A DNA stretch of 64,000 bases from Hymenobacter sp. BT18 (GCF_012273015.1 NZ_CP050954.1:3388001-3452000), one strand, 5' to 3'. Shown: positions 49,495 to 59,337, counted from the stretch's first letter. Translations and numbers: made by a program. Notes: a model not told the origin generated them from the letters alone.

Positions 49495-52400
49495 TTACCG
49501 CACGCGCACCACGCCGCTGCCGTTGTAGCTGTGGTACTCGGCGTTGTACATGGCATTGGCACTGACGGGGCCGAGCTTGAACGTGCCTTTGCTTACGGCG
49601 CGGCAGAGGTAGTAGAACGCCTTGGGCGCGGGCGTGACGGTGGTGAACAGGTTAATCCGGTCGTCGCGCACGTCGAGGTAGTCGGGTTGGGCGGCGTCGG
49701 TGGCCCAGGCCAAGTCGCGCACCGCTCCGATGCGTGGGTTCTCGATTTCCAGCCCGGCGGGCAGCAGGTCGGTAATGGCCACGTTCTTCACTTCCCCGGC
49801 TGATTCGGCCGACTGGATGGTGATGCGTACGACTACCAAATCGTTCTGGCGGAAGCTGGTAGTGCCCACGGGTGCCCCGTTACGGTCTAGGAACTGGCGA
49901 CGCACCTGCAGGTAGGCATCTTCCTCGCGCACCTGGCCGGTGGGCGAAATGCCCTCGGTTTCCCAGAAGTAGTAGAGGCTGCCCTTGCCGCTGGTGCGCA
50001 ACGCCAGCTGGCGGTTGGCCACGTTGCTTACGGTGAGGTCTTTGCCCGAGAAGTTGCCAATGGCCTTGCCGTCTGCCAGCAGGCTAGCCACTACCGTGCT
50101 GCCGGCGTTTTTCTTCGCCAGCTTACCCAGGGCCAACAGGGAGAAGGCCCGCTCCTGAGTGTTGAGCCAGCCGGCCTGCTTTACCTGACGGCTGAGCTGG
50201 CGGGCTAGCGTGGTTACCTGCGGGTTGGCGGGGTCGGCGGCGAGCAGGGCGTTGAGCACCAGGGCCTCGTCGCGGATGGGAGAGGAGAAGGCCCCGTCGA
50301 GCTGACGGCCGGCAATACTGGGCGAGGCCCCGAAGCGGGTGGGCACCGTGCTTTGGTAGCCGCGCTGGTTGCCGCTCAGAGCAAAGGCCGCCGCCAGCAG
50401 GTAGCGCGAGTCCTCGGCCAGTTGCGGGCGGTTGGCTTTGTAGTAGTTCAACCCCACGGCATCGGGGCGGCCGGCCAAAGCCAGCACGTAGAGCGAGTAG
50501 GCAATTTCCTTTTTAGCCAGCGTCACGGGCTGAATCACGCCGCCGGTCTGGATGATGTTGTAGGTGTCGGTTTCGCGCTTGCGCACCCGGGCCTGCAGGT
50601 AGCGCAGCACCCGGTCCAGCACGTTTTTATTTACATCAAAGCCGGCTTGCTGGGCTTCCAGCAGGAAGTGGGCGGCGTAGGTGGTGGCCCACCAGTTGTC
50701 GTACTCGCCGCCGGGCCAGTAGCTGAGGGAGCCATTGTACATCTGCTGGGCTTCCACCTTGCGGATGGCTTCCTGCACGTGGTAGTTGGGATTGAACAGG
50801 CCCGCCTTGCCCGTCTTGCCGGTTTTCTGACCCAGCGTGGCCGCCAAATCCCCGTAGTACAGCTGCGGGAAAGCGGCCGACACAGTTTGCTCCAGGCAGC
50901 CGTAGGGGTACTGCAGCAGGTAGCGCAGGTCCTTGGAAAACTCCGTCATCGGCGAGCGGCTCACCACCAGCTGGCTCCGCAGCGAGGAAGGCAGAAAGTC
51001 GGTTTTCAGATTCAGCTGCTGGGCCGCGCCGCCTGCTACCACGCCACTGCCAGTACGCTTCTGCAACGGAGAAGCCGGCCGGATAGGCAGCTCGATGGTT
51101 TCGCCAAATCCATCACTTCCATCAACTTTCTTATCGAGTAAAAAGGATACTTCTAATTGAGCATTACCAATTTTATCTGCGACTAAGTGGAATACTACTC
51201 TGCGTTCAGCATTAGGAGGAAGGGTAGTAGCAGGCGTAGGCGTATCAAAGTTGATAGGAATAATGTGGGCAGCATTATTATCTGGTACTCGTTTCAGCCT
51301 GATTGCAACGGTGCCTCTTAAATTGTTCTTAGTCGTATTCGTCAGCGTGACGGGCACGTCAATGGTGTCGCCGGGGCTAAGGAAGCGGGGCAGGGCCGTT
51401 GAAATAACCACCGGGTCGGCCACTTTCATGGTGTGCTCGGCCGAGCCGAAGGCGTCGTCTTTGTAGGCCACGGCCATGATGCGGATGGCCCCGCTGAACT
51501 GGGGCACCAGCAGCTTGTAGCGCACCTTGCCGCTGGCATCGGCGGTGAGCACGCCACTCCACTTGGCGAGCAGGCGCACGCGGCGGTTGGGCACGGGCGT
51601 GGTGCGGCGCGAGAGGTCGTAGCCGTCGCCGCCGGTGGAGCTGGAGCCCAGCTCGGGCAGCAGGAAGGGGTACACGTCGTAGGCCTGCACTTCCAGGGCG
51701 CGCTTCTGGTAGAAGTAGCTATAGGGGTCGGGCGTCTGGTAATCCTTCATCTGCAGAATGCCCTCGTCCACCATGGCCAGGGTCACCTGGGCGCCGGGGG
51801 CGGTGGTTACCTCAATCAGCTGGGTGGTGCGGGAGCGGCTTTGCGCGGGCGCATTGATGGCCACCTGCAGGCGCGCACCGGGCTTCTCCACCGTCAGCGG
51901 CACGAAGCCCCGGGCCACCGTCAGCGGCAGGCGGTTGTCCTTGATTTCGCGGATGGCGGTGGCCGTCACGTAGATGTTGGGCACGTGGTTGCCGCGGATG
52001 GGCACGTCCACCTTCGCCGATTTCTCGTCGGTGTTCACGTAGAAGTGTTCGAGCACCCGGTCGCGCTCCACCGTCACGAGTACGCGGCCAGGGAAGGGCG
52101 TTTTCAGCAGCAGGTGGGCCACGTCGCCAGGCTCGTACTTGGGCTTGTCGGCCTCAATGGTCACCTCCCCCTCATTGTTTACCTCGAAGGAGTTGCTCTG
52201 GGTGTCGCCGTAGCCATAGGCGTACACGCGTCGGGCCACGTACGTAACCGCACCTGGCCGGGAAACCCGGATTTCGTACTCGCCGGAGTACGTGGGCGAG
52301 AAGCCCAGGCCGGCGTCAGACCCCCCGCTGGCTACCGTCACGCTGCGGTTGAGCACCAGCTGCTCGCGCTTCTGCGAGTTGTAGATATAGCGGCCGCCCT

Positions 52401-55032
52401 GGCGCTCAATCACCGTTTCCCAGAGCAGGCGCACGATGGAGACCCGGGCCTGCGCCGCGGTAGGCTTGCCGGCCGGGGTAAGGGCCGCCAGCTGCACGGC
52501 CAGGGGCTTGCCGGTGCTCACCAGATCATCGGCGCTCCGGATACCGAACAGCACCGGCTGGGTCTGCACCTCAAACGTGGCGAGGCGGTTCACGGGGCGG
52601 CCGGTTTCGTCGAACACGGTGGTGAAGGCCGCGCCTTCCAGGGTGCCCAGGTCGGTGTAGTCGGGCACTTCGTAGGTGGCGGTGCCGCGGCCGTTGGCGT
52701 CGGTGGTGCCCTCGCGGGTGGTTTTCTCGAAGCGGTTGGAAATGGGCGTCGATTCCAAGTCGCCGTAGGCCCCGCGCTGCTTGTCGCCGCTGTTGATGGC
52801 GAAGGTGTACTGCTCGTAGCCTTTCGGACTGAAGCTCTTTTCCTTGAGGGAGAATTCCACCTCAAACTTGCGGTCGGCGGCGGGCGGGCCAAACAGGTTC
52901 TGGGCCGTAATCAGCGCCGAAACCGTCTGCCCGGGCTTCACCACGGCGCGGTCGGTTTTCACCGTCACCTTCATGCGGTCCGGAATAAACTCTTCCACCG
53001 AGAGCTTGCGCGAAGCCAGCAGCACGTCGTTGCCGGTCAGCACTTCCAGGGTGTAGAGGCCCGTCATCACGGCCGGAGGCAGCAGGAAGCGCGCCTCAAA
53101 GGAGCCGGCCCCGGATAGTTTCTTCTGTAGGCTGGCGTACTCCTTGCCCGTGGGCAGCAACAGCCGGATTTTCACCGGCAAGCCCTTGGGCGGGGCCTGC
53201 CAGTCCTCGGTGCGAATGACAGTATTGGTTTGGATGGTGTCGCCGGGGCGGTACAAATCCCGGTCGCCGTAGAGGAAGGCCTGGTAGCGGGCGGCGTTGC
53301 TTTGCAGCCCGCCCACCTCGAAGCGGGAGGTTTCCACGCGGCTGCGGTTCAAATCGAGGAAGGTGAAGTCGGAGCCCTGCTGGGCCATTACCATGCCCAG
53401 CTTGAAGCGGCCGTTGGCGGCGGTGCTGTCGAACTTGGCCACTCCGTCACGGTTGGTGATGCCGGTGCCCATCACCTGGTTGTTGGTGCTGATAAAGCGC
53501 ATTTCCACTCCGCTCAAGGCCTTGGCATTGCGGATGGAGTTGGCAAATACCAGCGTGCTGCCGGCCTTGCCCTGCTTTACAATCAGCCCAATGTCGGACA
53601 CGGCCACCAGCTTGCTTACCTGCAGCCACTGCCGCTCGGTGTCCTGTACTTTGATGATGTAGAGGCCTTTCAGCCCGCCCGCAAACTCCAGGTCTTTCAG
53701 GTTCAGATTCAGTAGCCGCAGCCCCTGGGCTTTGGGGAGGCCCGACACGGTGTAGGTGCGCTCAGTGAGGACGTTGCCCAGATTCTCCACGTCGTAGTAC
53801 TGGAAGGAGCGGTCCACGTACTCGCCGTCCTCACCTTCCTCCTCGTAGCCTTCGGAGTCTTCCCCATCGTAGTCGGGGTAGCCGTACTGGGTGCCCCCGC
53901 GCAAAAGCTGCTGGATGTTGTTGGCGTACACCTTGGCAATGGTCACCTTCACCTGCCCTACCTCGTTGATGCGCACGCCCAGGTTGCGGGAGCCCAGGGC
54001 ATCGAGATACATGGCCTTCTCGGCGCTGGCGAAGGAAATAGTGGGCCGCTCATCGGAGAAGCTTACCGTCTGGGTGAAGTTCTCGTTCAGGATGCCGCCC
54101 AGCCCGCCGCGCAGGCCCTGGCGCAAGCTCACCTGGTAACTTTTGCCTACCTCGAAGCCGCCCTTGAGCCGGAAGCCGTTTTCCAACTCCTCCACCTCGT
54201 AGGCCACCTGCGGCGACACCGACAGGGCGCTCTGCAAATCCACCGTGGTGACGGGCTGGTTGGTGAGGATGGTCACCAGCGGGTCGGCCGACTGCATTGT
54301 GCCCGTGATGGAGCGCACTTCCAGGGCCTGGGGGTCGGGTACTTCTACCTGCTTTTCGTAGTCGGCCTTGGAGGGCTGGTCGCTGCCCACGGCGTGCAGG
54401 CCTTGGGCCAGGGCCACCGTGAGCGGGGAGCCAGGGCGCACCTGCTGGTTGAGGCTCACGCGCACCGTCTGGCCCGGCTCACTGCTGGCCACCTCGAAGG
54501 CCACGGGCTGCCCGTCCTGGGTTACGCGCAGCAAAGGCTTCACGTCGGTGGGCTTCACGGGGTAGTTGAAGGGCAGCTCCACGCGCATCTCGGCGGTGCC
54601 GGCGGCCCGCTCCGAGCGGCCCCAGAAGGCCTGCGGCTCCTGCAGCTCTAGGTAGGGCGTGTGAAATTTCTGGCGGTTCTCGGGCAGCTCTACGTTGCGC
54701 TTGCCTTCCGGCAGGGCATCCGTTTGCAGGGTGGCCTTGAAAGAAGTGCTGGGCCGGAATGGGGTGCTGGGCGAGAAAATCAGCTCCCTATCGGAGCTCC
54801 ACTTGAACTTGCCGCGCACGGCAGGCTCGAACTTCACTACCTGCACCGTGTCCCAGCGGTCCTGCAGCTCGGGCGTTACTACGGCATCCGTGAACTGAAA
54901 TACGAGGTTCTGGTACGGGCCAATTTCCTCGCCGTTCGGGTCTTGTTCGGTATCGGAGCCCAGCTTGGAGCAGGCGCATAGCAAAGCCAGCAGCACCAGC
55001 AGCGGCAGGCGAGTAAAAGTTTTCAATAGCAT
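49495..55032 (-). CDS. Alpha-2-macroglobulin family lipoprotein with thioester
   Basis: A 1845-residue periplasmic protease trap or envelope protein. Lipoprotein signal LLVLLALLCAC (Cys21 or Cys19); N-terminal MG-like domains, including LYRPGDTIQTNTVIRTEDW, then the bait and MG7 region, the A2M domain (AIRIMAVAYKDDAFGSAE), and the thioester motif GCLEQ with Cys1379 and Gln1382, followed by the alpha-toroid (GGEYDNWWATTYAAHFLLEAQQAGF). Bacterial A2M of this YfhM type with PBP1C is thought to protect the envelope and help repair it. A stretch near 51105-51345 is much lower in GC than the rest of the gene. Confidence 0.95.
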   Translation of the reverse strand: MLLKTFTRLPLLVLLALLCACSKLGSDTEQDPNGEEIGPYQNLVFQFTDAVVTPELQDRWDTVQVVKFEPAVRGKFKWSSDRELIFSPSTPFRPSTSFKATLQTDALPEGKRNVELPENRQKFHTPYLELQEPQAFWGRSERAAGTAEMRVELPFNYPVKPTDVKPLLRVTQDGQPVAFEVASSEPGQTVRVSLNQQVRPGSPLTVALAQGLHAVGSDQPSKADYEKQVEVPDPQALEVRSITGTMQSADPLVTILTNQPVTTVDLQSALSVSPQVAYEVEELENGFRLKGGFEVGKSYQVSLRQGLRGGLGGILNENFTQTVSFSDERPTISFASAEKAMYLDALGSRNLGVRINEVGQVKVTIAKVYANNIQQLLRGGTQYGYPDYDGEDSEGYEEEGEDGEYVDRSFQYYDVENLGNVLTERTYTVSGLPKAQGLRLLNLNLKDLEFAGGLKGLYIIKVQDTERQWLQVSKLVAVSDIGLIVKQGKAGSTLVFANSIRNAKALSGVEMRFISTNNQVMGTGITNRDGVAKFDSTAANGRFKLGMVMAQQGSDFTFLDLNRSRVETSRFEVGGLQSNAARYQAFLYGDRDLYRPGDTIQTNTVIRTEDWQAPPKGLPVKIRLLLPTGKEYASLQKKLSGAGSFEARFLLPPAVMTGLYTLEVLTGNDVLLASRKLSVEEFIPDRMKVTVKTDRAVVKPGQTVSALITAQNLFGPPAADRKFEVEFSLKEKSFSPKGYEQYTFAINSGDKQRGAYGDLESTPISNRFEKTTREGTTDANGRGTATYEVPDYTDLGTLEGAAFTTVFDETGRPVNRLATFEVQTQPVLFGIRSADDLVSTGKPLAVQLAALTPAGKPTAAQARVSIVRLLWETVIERQGGRYIYNSQKREQLVLNRSVTVASGGSDAGLGFSPTYSGEYEIRVSRPGAVTYVARRVYAYGYGDTQSNSFEVNNEGEVTIEADKPKYEPGDVAHLLLKTPFPGRVLVTVERDRVLEHFYVNTDEKSAKVDVPIRGNHVPNIYVTATAIREIKDNRLPLTVARGFVPLTVEKPGARLQVAINAPAQSRSRTTQLIEVTTAPGAQVTLAMVDEGILQMKDYQTPDPYSYFYQKRALEVQAYDVYPFLLPELGSSSTGGDGYDLSRRTTPVPNRRVRLLAKWSGVLTADASGKVRYKLLVPQFSGAIRIMAVAYKDDAFGSAEHTMKVADPVVISTALPRFLSPGDTIDVPVTLTNTTKNNLRGTVAIRLKRVPDNNAAHIIPINFDTPTPATTLPPNAERRVVFHLVADKIGNAQLEVSFLLDKKVDGSDGFGETIELPIRPASPLQKRTGSGVVAGGAAQQLNLKTDFLPSSLRSQLVVSRSPMTEFSKDLRYLLQYPYGCLEQTVSAAFPQLYYGDLAATLGQKTGKTGKAGLFNPNYHVQEAIRKVEAQQMYNGSLSYWPGGEYDNWWATTYAAHFLLEAQQAGFDVNKNVLDRVLRYLQARVRKRETDTYNIIQTGGVIQPVTLAKKEIAYSLYVLALAGRPDAVGLNYYKANRPQLAEDSRYLLAAAFALSGNQRGYQSTVPTRFGASPSIAGRQLDGAFSSPIRDEALVLNALLAADPANPQVTTLARQLSRQVKQAGWLNTQERAFSLLALGKLAKKNAGSTVVASLLADGKAIGNFSGKDLTVSNVANRQLALRTSGKGSLYYFWETEGISPTGQVREEDAYLQVRRQFLDRNGAPVGTTSFRQNDLVVVRITIQSAESAGEVKNVAITDLLPAGLEIENPRIGAVRDLAWATDAAQPDYLDVRDDRINLFTTVTPAPKAFYYLCRAVSKGTFKLGPVSANAMYNAEYHSYNGSGVVRVR

Positions 55033-55143
55033 GGATAGGGAGGCGCTTGAATGGAGGCCGGAAGGTATGGAAAAACGGGACTCGCGCTAGGTATTGTATA
55101 GGTTTGAGGTAGAATATTTACATGCAGTAATTATACAGGAATG

Positions 55144-55893
55144 TCAAACGCGTCGCAGCTCTTCCACCCACACGTCCAGCGGGTCGGCGGCGTGCAGCAC
55201 GGGTGACCCTAGCGGCGTAGGCAGACCGTGGCTTTCCACCAGCGTGGATTCCCAGCGAGTGAAGGTAGCCTCGCGCAATGACCAGGGCCGGTGCCAGAGC
55301 CGGCCCCGCCATAAGTCAGCCCCGTGCCGGCCGGCCCGTACCGTGTGGCCCGCCGTGTAGAGGTGATACCGCTCCGTGAGGAAATAGGCCAAAGAGCCAG
55401 GGCAGGCCAGCGGCAGTGCGGCTCCTGGCTGCCAGGAAGCCGCAAACGTAGCCGCTGGTTCGCCGCGGTGCGTACGTGTGGCCGTGGCGTGCAGAACTCC
55501 ATCGGGCGTATGGGTGAGCTGCATGCGGGCGTGCAGGTAGGGCAAGTGAAACAACGTTCGGGCGGCCCACACGCCCAGTGGCTGCGTGGCATCCAGCGAC
55601 AAAAACCACACGCCCGGCACCCCGTCGAGCGTGGCGTAGGTGCGCACGTTTAACTCGTGCAGGGCGCTCAGGCCCGGCACGGCCGGCAAGCCCAGTGGTC
55701 GGATGTGACTCATGGTAAAGGGCACCACGCCCAGCCACGCCTGTCCCTCAAACAAGTCCAGTTCCAGGCGCGGCGGCAGGTAAGGCCGCAACAGTTCCGG
55801 CGCTACCGGCCAGTGAGCAAACAGCAGGTTGCTCCAGCGCTGGCGCATCAAGGACCAGCGGGGCGGGTGGAGAGCGGGCAGAAAGTCGGACAA
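55144..55893 (-). CDS. DUF2071 (YqjF family) protein
   Basis: A 249-residue protein with the DUF2071 pattern: PRWSLMRQRWSNLLFAHWPVAPELLRPYLPPRLELDLFEGQAWLGVVPF, then LHELNVRTYATLDGVPGVWFLSLDA, FHLPYLHARMQL, a middle beta region and a closing LPTPLGSPVLHAADPLDVWVEEL. This acetoacetate-decarboxylase-like fold has no known reaction in most members. Located 111 bases upstream of A2M in the same direction. Confidence 0.9.
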   Translation of the reverse strand: MSDFLPALHPPRWSLMRQRWSNLLFAHWPVAPELLRPYLPPRLELDLFEGQAWLGVVPFTMSHIRPLGLPAVPGLSALHELNVRTYATLDGVPGVWFLSLDATQPLGVWAARTLFHLPYLHARMQLTHTPDGVLHATATRTHRGEPAATFAASWQPGAALPLACPGSLAYFLTERYHLYTAGHTVRAGRHGADLWRGRLWHRPWSLREATFTRWESTLVESHGLPTPLGSPVLHAADPLDVWVEELRRV

Positions 55894-56559
55894 GGGAGGA
55901 GAGGAGGAAAGCAGGAACGAACTACGGACAGACTGGGCTTACAACCGCGCGCCTGGCAAAAGCTCCCGCGCAGTGCCCGGAATGGGTTGTCGAACTATCG
56001 AGGGGGTTACCCTGCCTGCTTGCTCACTAGGCGGTGTGGACCATAAGCAAAAAACGTCAAGCAGAGTGTTCGGCTCGTCATGCAGAGCGCAGCGAAGCAT
56101 CCCGCGGGTGTAGTAATCAGATTCCTACTCCAACGGCCGCCAACGAGCAGCTTCGGCTCGGCTTGCTGCGCAGAACGCTCGGCAGGACGTGTTTGGTTAC
56201 GGTCCACACGGCCTGGACCATGCAGCAGTTACGGGACCTGCGCTGCCGCGACGCCGCAACGCGGCTACACCCTTCGGGCTAATTATTCTGACGGCTAAGT
56301 TAAAGACTCGGGTTTGGGATTGGTGCGGGGCTAGCGTGGGCTCCGTGTAGCAGGAGTGCCGTCTTCGCGCCCAGAAGCCCAAGGCAGTATTCGGCCACGC
56401 CATTCTAATCGTAGCGCTAGAACTTGCTTTTGGTGTTGTGGTGAGCATGGCTCTATCAACGAGCAAGCCCGCCATTCCTCTTCTCATGTCGCTTGCAGGC
56501 GGAGAAAAAGGAACGGCGGGCACATCACCTGGCTCACCAACCAGTAAAAAGGCTATTGC
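55894..56559. repeat. Non-coding tract built from dispersed repeats
   Basis: No convincing gene in 666 bases. It contains GTCATGCAGAGCGCAGCGAA at 56077-56096, which resembles the dispersed word of the palindrome at 49403; a short GGTCCA/TGGACC stem near 56200; a stretch whose minus-strand reading AATTAGCCCGAAGGGTGTAG (from 56285 down) looks like another dispersed repeat; and a hairpin with CCCGCCATTCC at 56468-56478 and GGAACGGCGGG at 56510-56520 downstream of the small gene at 56560. The spurious short frames here come from these repeats. Confidence 0.55.
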
Positions 56560-56769
56560 CTAGAAGCTGAACATGCGCTTGCGACGGCGCAGGGTCTGCT
56601 TGCGCTTGCTCACGCGGCTCTTCTCGATGGTCTTCTTGCCAAACAGCGGCAGCTTCGCCGTGAGGGAAGAGGTAGCGGAAGGAGCTTTTTCGGGCGCGGC
56701 AGCCTGAGTAGCGTGGAGCGGAGCGGAAGCCAGCAGGGCAACAACGAGGAGGGATGCGAAAGTTTTCAT
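56560..56769 (-). CDS. Small basic exported protein
   Basis: A 69-residue protein with a signal peptide (MKTFASLLVVALLASAPLHATQA) and a short mature part SSLTAKLPLFGKKTIEKSRVSKRKQTLRRRKRMFSF that is strongly basic at its end. No family recognised. Small basic exported proteins are a recurring class in this genome (compare 6566 and 23946). Bordered downstream by an imperfect hairpin. Confidence 0.6.
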   Translation of the reverse strand: MKTFASLLVVALLASAPLHATQAAAPEKAPSATSSLTAKLPLFGKKTIEKSRVSKRKQTLRRRKRMFSF

Positions 56770-57109
56770 AGCGTATGGAGAAGAAGTGTGAAGCGAAGAA
56801 GTGCGCTGGAGTAGTGCGCTGATTACGTCACAATATTACCGCGCATTGTTGGTTAAGTACAATCACATGATGATGTGGCAGGCCCGTCACCCACTACATG
56901 GGAAGCCGGTAAAACCGCGTTTACAGCGCGGGATTCGTGTTTTTAGCAGTGCATTGCAGCCTTTCTTATCACCCATATTGGGTGGCTTAGGGGGCAGAGT
57001 GGGTTAGCTGGCGTAAGCGCGCTGGCCACGGAATCTGGTTAGCTGCCTGGAATAGAAGCCTGACGTCGCATTATCAGCCGCTGCTCCGGGCAAGTTGTAC
57101 CTTGCAGCC
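56770..57109. other. Intergenic region before the LysR gene
   Basis: 340 bases between divergent genes with no coding sequence that I can support. TACCTTG at 57098-57104, six bases from the LysR ATG, resembles the -7 box and, if used, would give a nearly leaderless transcript. Otherwise I see nothing. Confidence 0.4.
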
Positions 57110-58015
57110 ATGCTTTCCCACGCCCACGAAATCTTTCTGGAAGTAGCCCGGCAACTGAGCTTTACCAAGGCCGGGCAAACGCTGTTTATGAGCCAGTCGG
57201 CGGTGAGCAAGCAAGTGAAAGCTCTGGAAGAGCACTACAAAACGGGCTTGTTTGAGCGGCTCGGCAACAGCGTGGCCCTGACGGCCGCCGGGGCGCTGCT
57301 GTACCAAAAACTGCTGGCCGCCAAACAGCTGCAGCACGAGCTGCACCAGCAGTTTGCCGCGGTAAGCCCAGGCTTTGCCCCGCAGGTGCGCATGGTTATC
57401 GGAGCCAGTACCACCATTTCCCTGTACGTGATACCGCCGGTTCTCTCGGCTTACCTGCAGCGCTACCCGGGCACCCAGCTCACGCTCAAAAACCGCAACA
57501 GCGAAAACATCCTCAAAGCCCTGCTGGAGCACGAAATCGACCTGGGCATCATCGAGGGTATTCACAAGGTCAGCAACGTGACGTACACGCCCCTGCTCAC
57601 GGATGAGGTGGTGGCCGTGTGCTCGGCGCGCCACCCCGGGCTGCCGGACGAGCTGGTAGCCCAGGACTTGTACCACACCCCGCTGGCTTTGCGGGAGCAG
57701 GGCTCGGGCACTCTGGCCGTGCTGGAGCAGGCCCTGGCCGAGCAGAACATCAAGCTGACGGACCTGCCGGTGAAAGTGCGGCTGGGCGGCACTGAGGCCC
57801 TGAAAAACTTTGTGCGCGTGGATACCTGCCTGGCCTTTCTGCCCCGGCAGGCCGTGATGAAAGAGCTGGCTTCGGGCGAGCTGCGGGAGGTAATTATCCG
57901 GGACCTGCGTATGGTGCGCCACTTCGATTTTGTGCAGCGCAAGGGTACCGAAAACAACCTGCCCTACAAAACCTTCGTGCAGTTCACCAAGCGGTACTAT
58001 TCCAAACAGGCATAG
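57110..58015 (+). CDS. LysR family transcriptional regulator
   Basis: A 301-residue regulator. The N-terminal winged helix is clear: IFLEVARQLSFTKAGQTLFMSQSAVSKQVKALEEHYKTGLFERLGNSVALTAAG (residues of about 7-60). A linker helix and a two-lobed ligand-binding domain follow (RMVIGASTTISLYVIPPVLSAYLQRYPG, IDLGIIEGIHKVSNVTYTPLLTDEVVAVCS). The CysB/CbbR-like branch is suggested by the linker. ATG at 57110. It lies 63 bases before threonine synthase in the same direction rather than divergent, which is unusual for LysR. Confidence 0.93.
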   Translation: MLSHAHEIFLEVARQLSFTKAGQTLFMSQSAVSKQVKALEEHYKTGLFERLGNSVALTAAGALLYQKLLAAKQLQHELHQQFAAVSPGFAPQVRMVIGASTTISLYVIPPVLSAYLQRYPGTQLTLKNRNSENILKALLEHEIDLGIIEGIHKVSNVTYTPLLTDEVVAVCSARHPGLPDELVAQDLYHTPLALREQGSGTLAVLEQALAEQNIKLTDLPVKVRLGGTEALKNFVRVDTCLAFLPRQAVMKELASGELREVIIRDLRMVRHFDFVQRKGTENNLPYKTFVQFTKRYYSKQA

Positions 58016-58037
58016 GCTATTCCATAAGGCCATTTGC

Positions 58038-58053
58038 GTTCGGCATACCGAAC
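58038..58053. promoter_or_regulatory. Candidate operator before threonine synthase
   Basis: GTTCGG-CATA-CCGAAC is a perfect 6-4-6 palindrome, just upstream of an AAGCTTTG -7-like box at 58057. A near copy, GTTCGGTATGCCGGGC, lies 93 bases downstream in the coding region (58131-58146). Position and symmetry fit a regulator site, possibly for the adjacent LysR protein, though LysR boxes are usually T-N11-A. Confidence 0.45.
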
Positions 58054-58078
58054 CGGAAGCTTTGCGTTTCCATTCCCT

Positions 58079-59281
58079 ATGCACATGCAAAGCACCCTCG
58101 AAACCATCAGCCGCCTTCATGTCCTGGAGTGTTCGGTATGCCGGGCTACCTATTCCGCCACTGTCCTGCAGCGTACCTCTGCCTGCTGCGCTGCCCCCTT
58201 GCTGGCCACCTACGAGCTACACGAACCCCTTAGCCCCGCAGCGGGCATCGACTTACACGAGGGCAGCATGTGGCGCTACCGCCGCTTGCTGCCCTTGCTC
58301 GATGAGGCCAACCAGGTAAGCCTGGGCGAAGGGTTTACGCCTCTGCTGCCCCTCACCAGCCTGGCGAGCCGCTACAACCTGGCGGAATTACTGATCAAGG
58401 ATGAAGGGCAGAACCCTACCGGCTCGTTTAAAGCCCGCGGCCTGAGCATGGCCATTTCCAAAGCCAAAGAGCTGGGCGTAGCAGGCTGTATTATTCCCAC
58501 GGCCGGCAACGCCGGGGTGGCCATGGCCGCCTATTGCGCCAAGGCCGGCATGCGCGCCGTGGTCGTCATGCCGCGCCACACGCCCCAGGCCTTCAAGGAG
58601 GAGTGCTACTGGTATGGGGCCGAAGTACATCTGGTGGATGGCCTGATCAACGACTGCGCCGCCCGCGTGCGGGAACTCAATAGTGCGAACGAGCTGCTCG
58701 ATGTTTCCACGCTGAAGGAGCCCTACCGGCTGGAAGGCAAAAAGACGATGGGATACGAGCTGGCCGAACAGCTGCGCTGGACGCTGCCCGACGTGCTCTT
58801 GTACCCGGCGGGCGGCGGCACCGGCCTGATTGGTATCTGGAAAGCCTTCCGTGAGATGCAAGCCCTGGGCTGGCTGCCCGCTGAGGTGCCGCTGCCGCGC
58901 ATGGTAGCCGTGCAGGCAACGGCCTGCGCCCCGCTGTGGGCCACGTACACCGGCCAGCAGGCCAACAGCCAGCAGTACGTGGGGCAGCCGACCATTGCCA
59001 ACGGCCTGGCCGTGCCGCGCCCCCTGGGCGAAGCCCTGATGCTGCAAGTGCTGCGCGAGTCCCGGGGAACAGTAGTGCCCATTGACGACCAAGAGATGCT
59101 GACCGGCATGCGCGAGCTGGCTCGCCACGAAGGCTTATTCGTGGCCCCCGAAGGAGGAGCCGTGTGGATGGCTGCCCGCAAGCTGGTGGATGCCGGCTGG
59201 ATAGGCCGCCACGAGCGGATGCTGCTGCTGAACACAGGCTCGGGGCAGAAGTACCTCGAAAATGTGATGGGTCAGGCCTGA
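58079..59281 (+). CDS. thrC: Threonine synthase
   Basis: A 400-residue PLP enzyme turning O-phosphohomoserine into threonine. The N-terminal zinc-ribbon-like cysteines are Cys18, Cys21, Cys36 and Cys37 (LECSVCRATYS ... ACCAAPLL), typical of this ThrC class. The PLP lysine lies in NPTGSFKARGLSMA, the loop TAGNAGVAMAAYCAKAGM follows, and the phosphate loop is AGGGTGLIG. It is not in a thrABC operon here; the upstream LysR gene may control it. ATG at 58079 or 58085; the upstream stretch is the promoter. Confidence 0.93.
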   Translation: MHMQSTLETISRLHVLECSVCRATYSATVLQRTSACCAAPLLATYELHEPLSPAAGIDLHEGSMWRYRRLLPLLDEANQVSLGEGFTPLLPLTSLASRYNLAELLIKDEGQNPTGSFKARGLSMAISKAKELGVAGCIIPTAGNAGVAMAAYCAKAGMRAVVVMPRHTPQAFKEECYWYGAEVHLVDGLINDCAARVRELNSANELLDVSTLKEPYRLEGKKTMGYELAEQLRWTLPDVLLYPAGGGTGLIGIWKAFREMQALGWLPAEVPLPRMVAVQATACAPLWATYTGQQANSQQYVGQPTIANGLAVPRPLGEALMLQVLRESRGTVVPIDDQEMLTGMRELARHEGLFVAPEGGAVWMAARKLVDAGWIGRHERMLLLNTGSGQKYLENVMGQA

Positions 59282-59337
59282 GCATACCGGGCAACTGACG
59301 TCGGCCGCTTACCTTGCCGCCGTTAATCGTACCCGCT

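Noticed and set aside
51433-53118. A 561-codon plus-strand frame inside A2M
   Set aside because: Composition (His, Gly, Ala, Val rich, no domain) is that of a shadow; A2M on the other strand is certain.
56007-56550. Small frames that might be a transposase remnant
   Set aside because: The peptides arise from dispersed intergenic repeats; no transposase motif is visible.
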